Source: Rhizophagus irregularis (lineage: Eukaryota; Glomeromycota; Glomeromycetes; Glomerales; Glomeraceae). Taken from it: a stretch of DNA of 64,000 bases. This document shows, in pieces, positions 13,019 to 24,882 of this stretch. The stretch's first letter is position 1; each line of letters starts with the position of its first letter. The notes below the pieces were generated by a model. That model made no database searches. It worked only from the letters and a program-made list of their open reading frames with translations, and was not told the DNA's origin. The translations under genes were made by a program, and so were the position numbers. The DNA lies in contig NC_089458.1 of the NCBI RefSeq assembly GCF_026210795.1, positions 2,930,001 through 2,994,000 of the forward strand, in the 5' to 3' direction.

Positions 13019-15854
13019 ATTAAATGCGGAGACTATATCTTTATTTAAAATAAAATCCAACGAAATTTTTTGCATATAAAAAACAAAATTTACGAAAAAA
13101 AATTCATAAAAATCTTAAATTCATAATTATTTTAACAAATTAATCATATGTAATAATTGTTGTATGTATATCCCCGAATACTCTTAAAAAAATTATTAAA
13201 CTTAATATTGTTAAATTTCAAATTTTCTATATATTTAAATTTCAATAAAATTGCATTAGAATGCTGCAATGCTGCAATATTGAGTTTGTCATTTTAATGA
13301 CTTGAATATATACTAATCGTTTGATTTATAAAAGTAATAAGAAAAAATAAAATACATTTTATAAAATTTTACGACTTTAAGGGCCATAAGTGATTGGCCT
13401 TGAGAAAATGCTACAATTTTATAAAATTTTATAAAATGATTTAAGTAGTTCATTTACTACGGAAGAAAAAAAATTGAAAATCGTTAACTGTGAAAAAAAA
13501 AGAGTGTGCGATTGTAATGATTTACGAAAACCATTTTTACGTAAAACGTAAATGTTTTACGTATATTATACGAGAGTTTTTTTTTTTTTAATTTTTCATA
13601 TTTTTTTTTTTTTTTTATAAAAAGAAAATTAAAAGACAACCCATACAACTCATTCTTATTTAATGCTATTCGCGTGAACTCAATACATGATTGTTATGTT
13701 ATATGACGCAAGAAAATAATAAATATAACCAAATAAACGGAAGGCTGCATATATTATACATATATTATACTCATATATTTCGTAAAGTTCACTTTCATAT
13801 GATTCCAAGTTAATTTTATTATTCAATTTTCGCGCGTTGCATTATTATGTAAGTTATATATATGCAAGTTTTTTTTTACAACTACACCAAAATAAAGTTT
13901 CTTTGTTTACAAGGATAAGTAAACAATGAAAAAATGCAAGAATTCTTGAATATAATATAGCAAGGGGAATTTTGATTGAATCCATAAAAATCAAATAGTA
14001 CGCCAAAATTCCAAAAGAATAAATCAATTGAATAAAAAACAAATTGTTCGGAGTTTGAGAATAAAAATTCCGAATTGCTGGCTAAAAAAAATTTATTATT
14101 TTTTTTGGACGTGCATAAACTTTGGATAAAAACATTAATACGCGTTCATTCATTTTTTTTTTTCCTTTAGATTATGCATTATAATAGCCTGAATACCATT
14201 TAATCTATGGGTGCCTATAAAAATCTTTGTACAACCACTTATCATATTGTTAATATGTCCATATTTTTGAATTATCTAAATTTGGATAAATTGATAAATT
14301 GGACAAGTTTAAAATCTCGCCAATTATCATTTCTATAATATTTGCCTTTTAAAAAATTCCATGTAATTCGCGTTTTTTTACATATAACTGATTTGACGTG
14401 TTTCCTATTCTTAGAAGGTATTTGAAAGTATTAAAATATTTAATTCACGATCAAACGTGAAGAATAAGAATCTTATGACGATATAATGAAAGTATTATAT
14501 TTAATGTAAACATCCACGTAATTCATCTGTTCAATTATTTCCTAATATTGATTGCTCTTAAGTCATCATTTCCTCTGGCTCGCATTATATAATTTTGGCC
14601 GTTATCATAACCAAAATATTTTATCGCATGGAATGTCGTACACCACTTATCACCTCCATCATACTCCCATTTATTACGAACATTTCTTGTCTTGGATTTA
14701 TTATTTACTATTGTATTAAATCATCTATCAAGGTATTTTCATTGTAGATGCTACTATAATAGTTTAGAAGACATATGATCACATAAATTTTTTAGTTCTT
14801 TTCGATATTCTTTCTATTAAAACACATCAAAGAATGAACAATCAAAGTGAAATAAAGAATTTAGACGCTATCAAAAAATTTTTTAGAAAGGGATTTTTAT
14901 TATAGAGAAAAAAAAGAGTAAGTTTGCAAAAAAAAGTTCAAAGTTTTTTTTTTAAAAAAAAAAAATTTTTCTTATGATCAAAATGGCGGAACTTTCTTTT
15001 TTGTGATACGAATGAAAAAAAAAATATTTTTTTTCTATTGGATGAATTTATGCCCTTTCAATTCTTTTTTTTTTCTTTCTTTTTTTACTTTTTTTAACCG
15101 TCATACGGAAGTTTGTACTTTCCTAAAATAGATAAATAGATCACGCATTCCACATGACTAATAATAAAGTTTGTTCAAATGCAGCTATGACTTCAAATTT
15201 TAATTCATTGAAGTTATTATGATCATAAGAACACTAATATAAAATTTAAACCAAATCACCCATTTGTCATAAATTAGAGATTAAGTAGTGTAGTTCATTT
15301 CCGGTCTGTTCTGTTGTCGGTTTATCTTGCATATGACCGGAAAATGCAATGAACAGGACTAATGTATATTATGCATATGTATTTTATGCAGATTGATTAT
15401 GATTATCAAAATGATTTAGAATATTGAAATTACAAAATATTCAAATATGATCTCAACAAATGGTTCTTCTCAAATCATATCACTGTTGTTACTATTCTTG
15501 TTGTTTTGTAGGATCTATTGGATCAAGTCATATATGAAATAATAAAAAAATTATAAATATATTAGTATATCAACAGTCCAATTAAATTATATTAAATATA
15601 GCAATATAGTATTATTAGTATATATGAAAGTTTTAAATTCTGGTTATATATATAAAATATTTAAAAAGTTTTCCTAAAAAATTTTTAATTTTTATTTAAT
15701 AAATAATATAAATATATTAGAAAAAGTTAATACTTTTAGTAAATTTCTTGTAAAATTTTATTATACTGAATTTAATAAAAATTTTTTTTTTATATATTAA
15801 TATTCAATATATTAAACTTATCTAATAGTATAATACAAAGTATTGTATTAAAAA
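13019..15854. other. Intergenic DNA with homopolymer runs
   Basis: No gene can be supported. Long polyT and polyA tracts occur near 13,580-13,620 and 14,940-15,110. The minus-strand frame at 13,854-14,042 shows no family resemblance. Confidence 0.5.
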
Positions 15855-15857
15855 TTA

Positions 15858-16125
15858 GGCCATTCCAAATTAATAATTAGTTTAATATCCTTTCTGGCTG
15901 AAAAATTTCAAGGGGGGAGGAGGGAATAATTTAAACAAACATGATATTTAAACATATTAAATTTTCAGAAGTTTTTGGTAAAATCAGAAATATTTGGTAC
16001 ATTCAATTTCAGAAAAGAGAGGGGATGTTTTAAACATATGTGAACATATGTGTTTAAATTATTTTAAAATTTCAAAAATAGAGGGAAGGGAAGGATGTTA
16101 AACTAAAAATTAATTTGGAATGGCC
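15858..16125. mobile_element. MITE with TTA target duplication (PIF/Harbinger-like)
   Basis: The left end GGCCATTCCAAATTAAT and the right end ATTAATTTGGAATGGCC are inverted copies. The terminal repeat continues for about 34 bases to a TTTAATATCC / GGATGTTAAA pair. The trinucleotide TTA flanks both ends (15,855-15,857 and 16,126-16,128), as expected for PIF/Harbinger insertion. The 268-bp interior is non-coding and contains purine-rich runs near both ends. Confidence 0.85.
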
Positions 16126-16558
16126 TTATTAAAATGTAAAGAAATTAAAAAAATTAAGAATTAAAAAATTTGGCAAAAATTAGCAAATTATTATATAAAA
16201 ATTGCAGAATAACATATTGTATATATAAAAAAATATTAAATCTTTTTTTTATATATTATTTTATTTTTTTTATTTTACTTTATCTTTTTATTAATTATTT
16301 TTTTAGTTATATTTAAATTTATAAAAATATTATATATATATATATATAATATGAAATTTATTTCTCATTCAGATAATTTTCTATTCTCTTGAATTTAATA
16401 TATAAAAATAATATTATACTAATTATTTGCTGATCATTTTCAAAAAAGAAATAATGTAATTTTTAACAAAAAAATTTTTTAAAATAAAATTTAATATAAA
16501 CTTTATATAATCTTTAAAATTATAATTTATAAGTAATTTTACCTGCTTTACAAATTTA

Positions 16559-17025
16559 CTTAATTGCTGATCTGCCTAAGATCAGTATTCAACTACTAAT
16601 TAAATTTAGGACAAAAAATTAAAAGTATTATTTTGGATTATCTTGTAATTTAGTGATTAAATTTTGATGAACCTTTAACTATTTTGTAACCTTCAATGCT
16701 CTTTTCAAAATAAAAAAAAGCTTTAAAATTGGACTGATATATCATGAGATAATTGCAAAAAACTATTTTTTTGGATGTGTTTTGTATGCTACAGTATGTT
16801 CTAAAAAATGATTTTTTGTGTTTACTTTATGATGTATTAGTCTAATTTCAAAAATCTTTTTTTTTTTATTTTGAAAAGAATACTGAGAGCTATAAAATAT
16901 TATTAAAATCCAATTGCTGAATCACAAAATAATGCAAAATAAATTTTTTAATTTTTCTTTGAATTTTATTATAAAATCATTAATAAATAGTGCTGTTCTT
17001 AGGTAAATTAGCAATTAATATTTTA
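16559..17025. repeat. Long imperfect inverted repeat (fold-back element)
   Basis: Two arms of about 220 bp face each other around 16,790. Matching landmarks in order from the outside are TTAATTGCT, a CCTAAGA word, a TTATTTTG block, CTTTTCAAAATAAAAAAAA, and GGACTGATATATCAT against AGACTAATACATCAT. The arms have diverged by substitution and small indels. It could be a degenerate MITE; I could not fix a target duplication. Confidence 0.65.
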
Positions 17026-18507
17026 AAAAAAGTTATAAATATTATTTTTGACATTTATAATTTAAGAGATAAGAAATATTAAATCTTATCTAGCCATTTA
17101 AGATGAAAAATAAATTCATTATATATATATATATATAATAAATATTAAATTAGAAAATAAAAAGAATTGTAAAATTAAATTTAAAATTTATAATATTATA
17201 TTAATTAATATATAAAACTAATTTTAATCTGAAGTGATTTAACCTGATAATTTATATAAAAATTTATTAATTATAAAAACCTGGTCATAACTATCATAAT
17301 GTTTTATATTATTTATTTATCAAAACATCATCTTTAATGTTTCAAACTTTGATCTTTTAATACAGTAAGTTTTTTTTAGCTTTATTTATTTGTTTAATTA
17401 ACCATTTTTTTTTTTGTAGGTTCTTTGATGTTTTAATAAATAGTAAGTTTCAGGTTTTTTAGAATTTCAGATCTTTACAGCAATTAATAACCAGTTCATT
17501 TTCTTTGTTTTTTAATTAGTTTTTTTTTTGGATTTCTTTTTAGGTTTATACTTTGTATTTCTTTTAGTTTCTTTTCAAATTTTTTGTGAGTTTTAGTTGG
17601 ATTTTCTTTTCTTTTCAGATGGTTTTTTCAATTTCATTTTTTATATTTGTAGTATTATTTAATCTCTTTACCTCAGATGGAATATCAAGGATTTCTTCAA
17701 TATTTGATTTTTAGAATCTGCTTTGAAGGAAGGATTGAAGAAAAAAAAGATTTGCATAAAAACATGAAGTAGATTATGGAGGTCATCATTGGGTTATTGA
17801 AGAATAAGCTGGAATGTGTAAATGAAGAATCTGATAAAAAAAGATTAGAGCAGAAGGTTATTGTTTAAAAAAATAATCATGTATATTAATATAGACGTCA
17901 TGTATCGATGGCAGAGTCCTGAACATTTGTATTTATTTTTTGCATGTATTAATAATTGGTAAAAGTGATCTGCATTCCAAATTGGAAATCTTCCCTAGTA
18001 TCACTACAAAATTTTTCCATCCCCACGTAATCTGAAATTTTGGCCTGAATTAACCAACCAAAATTATCATTAAAATATTGATCAATAACACACAATTTAC
18101 AATAGTGTGTACTACAATAAACAAACAATTTTGCAGCCACATTATCTTTTAGCGTTTAGATTAAAATATTACTTTCTTTATTCTCTATTATTTTTTTTAT
18201 TCCATTTCTTTCTTTGTATTAAAAGAAATAAACATTGTTAAAAGGTAATGTATAGTTAAGAGAAAAAGGAAATTTATAATATGCTTATTATTGTTAAAAG
18301 AAGTAATAATAATTTTCTTTAAAACAAAGAAAAAAACTTTTTTTGTATAATAGTTTAATTGTATTGCTATATTTGTTTTATAGAAAATTTTGTAATAGTT
18401 AGAATATATACTTTCTTATCTGTTTAGCCATATATATTAATATATTATTTATTTTAATAGTGTTATTTATTGATTTTTTATATTTTCCAATCTATAATAG
18501 GTTATAA
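17026..18507. other. Intergenic DNA with possible coding remnants
   Basis: A plus-strand stretch at about 17,720-17,868 reads as lysine/glutamate-rich protein broken by a TAG. A minus-strand frame at 17,949-18,140 (63 codons) has a balanced, protein-like composition with several cysteines and tryptophan. Neither has convincing splice partners, and I recognise neither. They may be leftovers of genes or transposons. Confidence 0.35.
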
Positions 18508-21112
18508 TGAACCCAAAACCTCTTGTAACCAACAATAATAATAACAAGCAGCAGTATTGCAATGGTTGTGAAAATAATTTTCCCTCTAGTTTATTTACTA
18601 CTAATGGAAAATTCTATTGTACTTGCAATACATGTCACCTTCAAAATAAGGTAGCATATCAACAAAATTATTACAAATGATGATCAAATAATAATTAAGT
18701 TTGATGATTTTCATGATTTTTTGGCAGATTCATTTGACAATAAAAAAAATAATGAAAATTAAGAAAACAAAGAAAATTTAGAATTTAAATTTTCTTATAT
18801 TGCGAATATCAATACTTTAAAAGGTAATTGTAATTTCAAAGAATGGACAAGTAAAATTGTTTCTATAATAATTGATATAGATGAATATACATAGGTGTAA
18901 GTTCATTTTTTTCTACATGTTATATAAAAAATTTCTTTTTTATTTATTAACTTGTATTTTATATATATTAATTTAGATATCATTATAAATATGAATCAAA
19001 AAAAGAAAATCTGAAACATTTTATTATTATTGTTCCCAAAAAAATTGTTTAAAACAAAAATTAAATAAGAATTCCAATAGCAATAAACATTATAATAAAT
19101 GATCAATAGAACGGTTTGCTTATAAGAGGTGTGTTAAAATAATTATTTATGAAAATTCCACTTTTTCTGATATAGAAATTTATCATATTTTACATCCAGT
19201 ATAACCAAATATTACAATTTCACTAGCAGTTAAACAATTTTATACTAGACAATATTGATTCGCTTTCACATGAAATATATAAAAGGTTTGTTGATTGTGG
19301 TTTAAATATAAATATCCGGCAAAAGCAAATCCACTTTTGATAGGTTGAGCTTAAAAAAACTCAATATAAACAAGATGAAGATTTTTTTATTTTTGCAGAA
19401 AAGTGGCTTATAAAAAAATCATATCAAATTATATTTCAAAAAGAAAATCCCAAGGCACTTAACTTTTTAACTAAATTATGAAATATACTGCAAGACTTCC
19501 AGTTTAAAATTCGTAAGATTGGTGTTGACATTATATATAAGTAATTATTCTGATAAAATTTTAATTAGAAATTACATTATTTATATTAACTTTAAAAAAA
19601 TATTATATATGTATTTATAAATATATTTATTTACTTATTTTGTTCAAAATATTTGTTAAAATTTTACAATTTCTTTTATTTTTATAAATTTAGATAATAC
19701 GAATAATTTAAAATTTGAACTTTATATTGTACATGCTGAAGTTAATGGAATTGGAGTTCCATTAGCCTATTTATTCATTAAAAATAATGGAAATTGTGGT
19801 AATGGTGTATGAACTGAAGTTATAATTGACTTTCTAGTTCAATTAAAAACTTGTGGTTTTAAACCAGATTTTTTTATTACCAATAAAGATTTTGCGCAAA
19901 TTTTTGCTACTCGTTTTATCTGAAATGGTATTAAAGTACAATTATGCCTTTGGCATGGCAAAAGTCAACAATAAACAAAACTAGCAAATAATAAAAACCT
20001 CAACAGCACAGCAGCAATTTTCTTTTATTGATTATTATTTAGTCCAAGTCTAACTAAAGAAAAAATAGTTTTCTGTTCAAAGAAAATAAGACCATTAATA
20101 TGGAAGATGATGAATGATTACCTTCATAAATACAATAATATATAGATGGGCAGTTTCTTTTTTCAGCTTCTATTTGGAAGATGGCAGTTGAAGAAATTTA
20201 TAATTTTTGTAAGCAAAATTCTTTACCTTAGCTTTGGATTTACTTGTAAAATGAGTGGTACAATTCAGATTGTTGGTTTTTATGGTTTTGTAATAAACTT
20301 TCTATTTTTAAAACCAATATGTTTGTTGAAGCATACTGAAAGGTGTTAAAGCATGATTTTTTATACAAATTTTTTTGTTCATGTTTAGATTTAGTTATAT
20401 TTGTCATTATGGAACAAGTAGTTCCACACAATAAAAAAAAATTTGAACAAATTTTTGTAGTAAAAAGGAAAAAAGCTAACTGGAGAAAAGTATTCAAAAG
20501 AAAATGAAAGGAGCTTGCAACAAGAATACTTAATAATAGTGCATATTTTACTGATGTTAACTATTGAATTTATAGCTGTCCAGCATTTTTTATTAGCCAA
20601 TTTTTTATTTGTAAACATCTTATACAAAAAAAGGGAAATGTAGCTATTCAATTTTTTGATGAGGTTTACTGTCATTATCAGTATTCTTTTCTTAATATGT
20701 TACCAATACAAATAGATAATTTCAGAATATTTATGACAAGATTTGAAGATTTTGAAGGTGATAATATATTTGAAGCCAATAACTTACAAGCTTATGAAGA
20801 ATTATATAATCAACTTGTTGATACAACAGAAAAAGTACTTGAAATTCTTAAAGGTAATATTATTAATTATTATTATTTAATTAGATAATTATATTAAATT
20901 TTTTTTGAATAGATCAACAGAGCAAAAGAAATTTAAAATGGGCAAAAGGGATCAAAAATAATTTTAAACCATTGGAAAAAATGCTGTCTGAAATTACTTT
21001 ATATAAACGAAGACAAACAATGTTTCAGACATTTAAAGATCATTCGTATAACACATTATTTTTCAATTGAAATTTTCTTGAAAAGAGTGTAGCATTTAAT
21101 TACAAGGTAATG
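18508..21112 (+). pseudogene. Decayed MULE-type transposase (Mutator-like element)
   Basis: The start encodes a short cysteine-rich N-terminus (CNGCENNF...CTCNTCH). Around 19,690-20,000 comes the MULE transposase core, recognisable from HAEVNGIGVPLAYLF, a D-containing TNKDFAQI segment and the LCLWHGK box. At about 20,560-20,640 a SWIM-type zinc finger (CP-x-F...CKHL) follows. The reading frame is broken repeatedly: TGA at 19,338, 19,479, 19,810, 19,921, 20,565 and 21,068, TAG at 19,341 and 20,229, TAA at 20,247. In most of these places this family carries tryptophan. Several GT-AG introns still seem visible. It is a dead copy; I did not identify terminal inverted repeats. Confidence 0.8.
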
Positions 21113-22156
21113 TAAATTAATAATTCACAATTTTTTATAAAACAAATTTTTAAAATTTAATTAAATATAATAGTATATACGAAATATAAAGAAAATTCAA
21201 AAAAAAATTAATATATTAAATTTGCTTTTGTATATTTTAAAATTAAAGAACTTATAATAAATTTATTTTCTTAAATATAATTAAACGTGATTATTAATTA
21301 TAAAATTATTTATAAAGAAAATTTAATTTTTTTTAATTTTTTCGTAAAAAAAAAAATAAAAATAATTTTTATAATTCTGGCTGGTTAGTTTTGGCCAAAA
21401 ATTTAAATCACATGGGGTGATACTGGGGTAAATAAATTGGAACGGAGGCACACGTGATTATTTTAGGTTATGAAAAAACGTGCCGATCAAGCCGATATGG
21501 TTAAAGTATAGGATTGTGACAGATACGGAAAATGGTACTTCATAGAACGTACGCTAGACAGTGAAAGGAAACCTTGTTCAAGTTGTCAAAGCTCTTATTT
21601 GCTGTAAAAAAAAAGATGGAGATGTGGATGCTTAAGAAACGTTTTATTAATTCTGAATTTTTGACCCGAATACTCACGTGATTTTCTATCGTGAAGATTC
21701 TTCACGGTTGCATCTATGATGTAATAATGCGACAACGTACGTGTTTTAATGGATAACCTAGTTACATACTCTATCGATTCGGAAATTAAAAAAATAAATG
21801 TGCCGTAACATTAGTTAGATGAGAAAACAAGCAATTGTCTGCATATACTCAGTTTTACGTGCATTAAAAAAGAGGAAATTGTGATCAAAGATGTTCACTG
21901 TAAATGTGACTGAGTGAATGCAAAAATATAAAGGTAGCGAGTCAGAAGTATTGTTTTATCTTCTATCTCTGCTAATTTTTATTTGATTGTTACAATTTTC
22001 AATAAATGCTAATTTACAACTTTACTAACTAAAAAATGAGTAATATAATTAATTAATGAAGTGCACAATTTGCAATAAACTATATAAAAATTAGTATGTA
22101 AACGACTAATTTGACAGACGCAGTAATGCAATGTGATAATGGTTCCTACTTTTTCA
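21113..22156. other. Intergenic DNA downstream of the Crinkler gene
   Basis: No gene is supported. Notable short signals are a perfect TCACGTGA at 21,674-21,681, a second CACGTG at about 21,453, and a small palindrome CGTGAAGATTCTTCACG at about 21,690-21,706 that resembles two inverted GAA units of a heat-shock element. Confidence 0.45.
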
Positions 22157-24882
22157 TTATTCCACCTTTCCAGTTTCCCATTCACTAACAACTTCCCAAT
22201 CTTCATTCTTTGTAATTATTTCTTTCTTACGTTTTAGGCAACGGGCTGAGACAAAAGCTACTTTATCACAGAAGGCTATGCCAACTTCAACTATTTCCTT
22301 AACATGATTTGGAAGACTCATCCGGTAACACTTGTCAAAAATTTGATCTAGTGCTACTTTGGTGGCATGTTTCATTATATCGGAGTCTTCATTTTCAGTA
22401 CGCTTAAATTCATACGTTATGCTATCGGTTTTATTTTGGTTAATTGGAATGATTCGGACATCTGGACGGCCATCCCCAGCTTCGCGATTAGATTCAACCC
22501 GGTATTCAACGCCATGATACATAGCGAGTGTTCCGAGAACAAATATATGGTACCAGGTTTCATGTAATTTACCTTTTTTGAGACCAGCAATATCAAAACA
22601 AGACATTAACTCCATATAGAGCAATGGAAATTTGTTACAAAATGTAACAATATCTTTTTTAAACAATGATTCGTATATTTCATTTGTCTTCGTATATTCC
22701 ATACCGATAACCTCAAAAATCCACAAAATCCATTGGCATGCTACCTCTCTATTTGGGATTACTAGTTTAACATTTCACATAATATAAGATCCTGGAACCA
22801 TAGTCAAGTAACCACTATAGTATAATAAAGTACATAATGAGTTTATCTCTGGCTTCGTAAGGTCATTGTATCGGAGATATGGCACTAAAACCACATCTAG
22901 ACTTACTACAGACTCATCTTGGCCTACAGACTCAATCACATCTTGATCCTGACAGAAGAAATGGGAATAGATTATATTATGGAGCCGATCTTTGACTCCT
23001 GACTCGCACTTTTTTAGGATTTCTACAAATGTGGTTGCAGAACCGCTATTGATCCAATAATTATCAATTTCATTTTTCTCTAGACACGATATTACTGAAT
23101 GTGGGTTATAAATGTGAACTCCAGTGCTCGTTCGGTATCCATTATAGTAAAGGCGTAGCTCTTTAAGTTTTTTATTTTGATGTTTTTTTTCTAGCAAATG
23201 CTTAATTTCCTCTTCGGTGAATCCAAATGTATCAGAAAAAATAGCACGGCCAGAATGGTTTGGTCTTTCATGCATTGGATAGGCCACTACATTGTTTAAT
23301 CCGGAAAGAAAGCTTGATTGTCTTAGTGGGAAAGTCCCAACAAACAGGATCTTATCCACGTTCCTATTTTCCTGCATAGAAATTTTATAGTTTTAACAAG
23401 CATGTATGCAATCAGTTAATTACAATACATATGCTTACCTTAGCTATACTTGAGTACATTGTTCTAAAAAAATCGTCAGATTTATCATAAAATCCTCTTG
23501 AATTTTCCATAGGCCAGTCGTATTCGTCGATTAGAATAACGGAACTCTTGCCAAAGCACTCGTTAAGATAACGTGCTAAACAAGAAAGAGCATTTGACCA
23601 AAGTGCCACCCCTGTTGTTTCTCTATCGAGTACTGCCACAAAATCTTTTTTATTATACTCTGGAAGAATGTCAATAAGGTATTGATGTTTTCCGTATAGA
23701 TCTGAAATTCTTTCCTTTATTTTGCCCAGCATTAGTTCCCAGGATTCACTTCCAAGATCCTAGTAAAAGTAAGTCTTGTTAGCTATTTATGTAATAGTAG
23801 GTTACACCAGGCTTGCTTACCTTGAAGCTAATGTGAATTACGGGCCACTGTTTGTAGTTCAACTTCGCAAACCATTCGAATTTAGCAACTTTTAATTTCC
23901 CAAACAACGATGTTTTTAAATCTGGTATATAATTTAATGGAGGATAATCCGTTGAAAGGAAAGTTTCAAGCATCGAAAGATTGGTTGATTTTCTGAACCG
24001 ACGAGGGCGAGTAACCAGATTGGCCCGTTGTCCAAAGATCATGAATTCCATTATAAAAAGAGATTTATCGACGAAAGTACCCGAAGTCACAAACTTTTTA
24101 AATTCTGATTCGTCTAGAGAATAGACTCCATTGTCGATTATTATGGGAGGTTCATTTAAACCGCTTTTGAATGCTTTATTGTACAATATATGTTAATAAA
24201 AATAGTAATTAATTGATTAACAAGCTTTTAAGGAAAAGCTTACCCTCTGATTGTTCTTTCCATGTCATACTCGGCACATCCTGAGCTGGAAAGTGAAGAT
24301 TAGCATTGTGTTCAGCACAAAAGATAGGCGCTTAAAATTGTTATAACATACCTTTGATTATTCTACGGCGCTTTTTTGGTGGGTAATAATCTGGAATATC
24401 CGATATTAAATAAATAACAGAAATTCGTGCGTCAGACCAAATCAATATTTTGTTACTGCAAATTTCTTGTTCGAGAGGTAAAGCGTTGGGAGACACTTAC
24501 CAGTGGAGGTGGAAACAATGAAGACATGGATGTCCCGTATATTAGTTTCCTTAGCCTTAAAATAATCTTCAAGCGGGAATTGAGGGATCATCTTTTCGCC
24601 TCCGAGTTTATCTTTGATGTCACTTTCAGTAAATTCTTTAAGATTGTTTTCTTCTTCATTAACTTTCTTGCCGTCAACTTTCCAAAGATCCATTTTACCA
24701 GTATTTTGAACTATAACTTTTACTTCTTCTCTACGGAAGAGCTTCTCTTTGAAGTTACAAACTGTAAATTTAGAAAATTCGATTACAACACCACTATCAT
24801 CTTCATATGTTTCGCCAATATTTTCAGTGAGACTTTTTTTGGAAGCTTGTCCTAGAATCAAACAATTAAGCGACAACATCAT
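22157..24882 (-). CDS. Crinkler (CRN) family protein: ubiquitin-like header, AAA-ATPase-like and PD-(D/E)XK nuclease domains; interrupted by TGA
   Basis: Exons on the minus strand, all joining in frame: 24,882-24,501, 24,390-24,352, 24,285-24,244, 24,173-23,821, 23,759-23,439 and 23,371 onwards. Exon 1 encodes the CRN N-terminal ubiquitin-like domain (starts MMLSLNCLILGQ). Exon 2 is only 39 nt and encodes PPKKRRR, a likely nuclear localisation signal. Exons 4-6 encode an AAA-ATPase-like domain with a P-loop region (RPRRFRKST, where family members usually have GK[ST]) and a Walker B-like ILIDEYDWP. The last part has the PD-(D/E)XK core GRPD...YEFK and ends at 22,157. An in-frame TGA at 22,775-22,777 stops translation after 577 residues and cuts off about 205 residues with the nuclease, although that frame stays open. 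The exon-4 acceptor (AAG) is weak. CRN proteins of this class are secreted or nuclear effectors in related organisms; function here is inferred. It may be a recent pseudogene. Confidence 0.8.
22775..22777 (-). other. In-frame TGA inside the Crinkler gene
   Basis: The stop lies between a conserved YLTMVPGSY segment and a conserved IPNREV segment that continue in the same frame. No GT-AG intron of plausible size removes it. The next base is A, so it is not the usual TGA-C readthrough context. Confidence 0.7.

Noticed and set aside
12781..13023. Overlapping frames on both strands
   Set aside because: They sit inside a palindromic-ended MITE and have no coding signal.
20240..20675. Two minus-strand frames of 85 and 94 codons
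   Set aside because: They lie antisense to the transposase pseudogene, whose plus-strand motifs explain the region.
19338..21070. TGA read as tryptophan by a changed genetic code
   Set aside because: TAG and TAA also replace Trp in the same pseudogene, and the intact genes in the window use TGG for Trp and TGA as a final stop.
24427..24855. 142-codon plus-strand frame
   Set aside because: It is the exact antisense of Crinkler exon 1, whose minus-strand product is recognisable.
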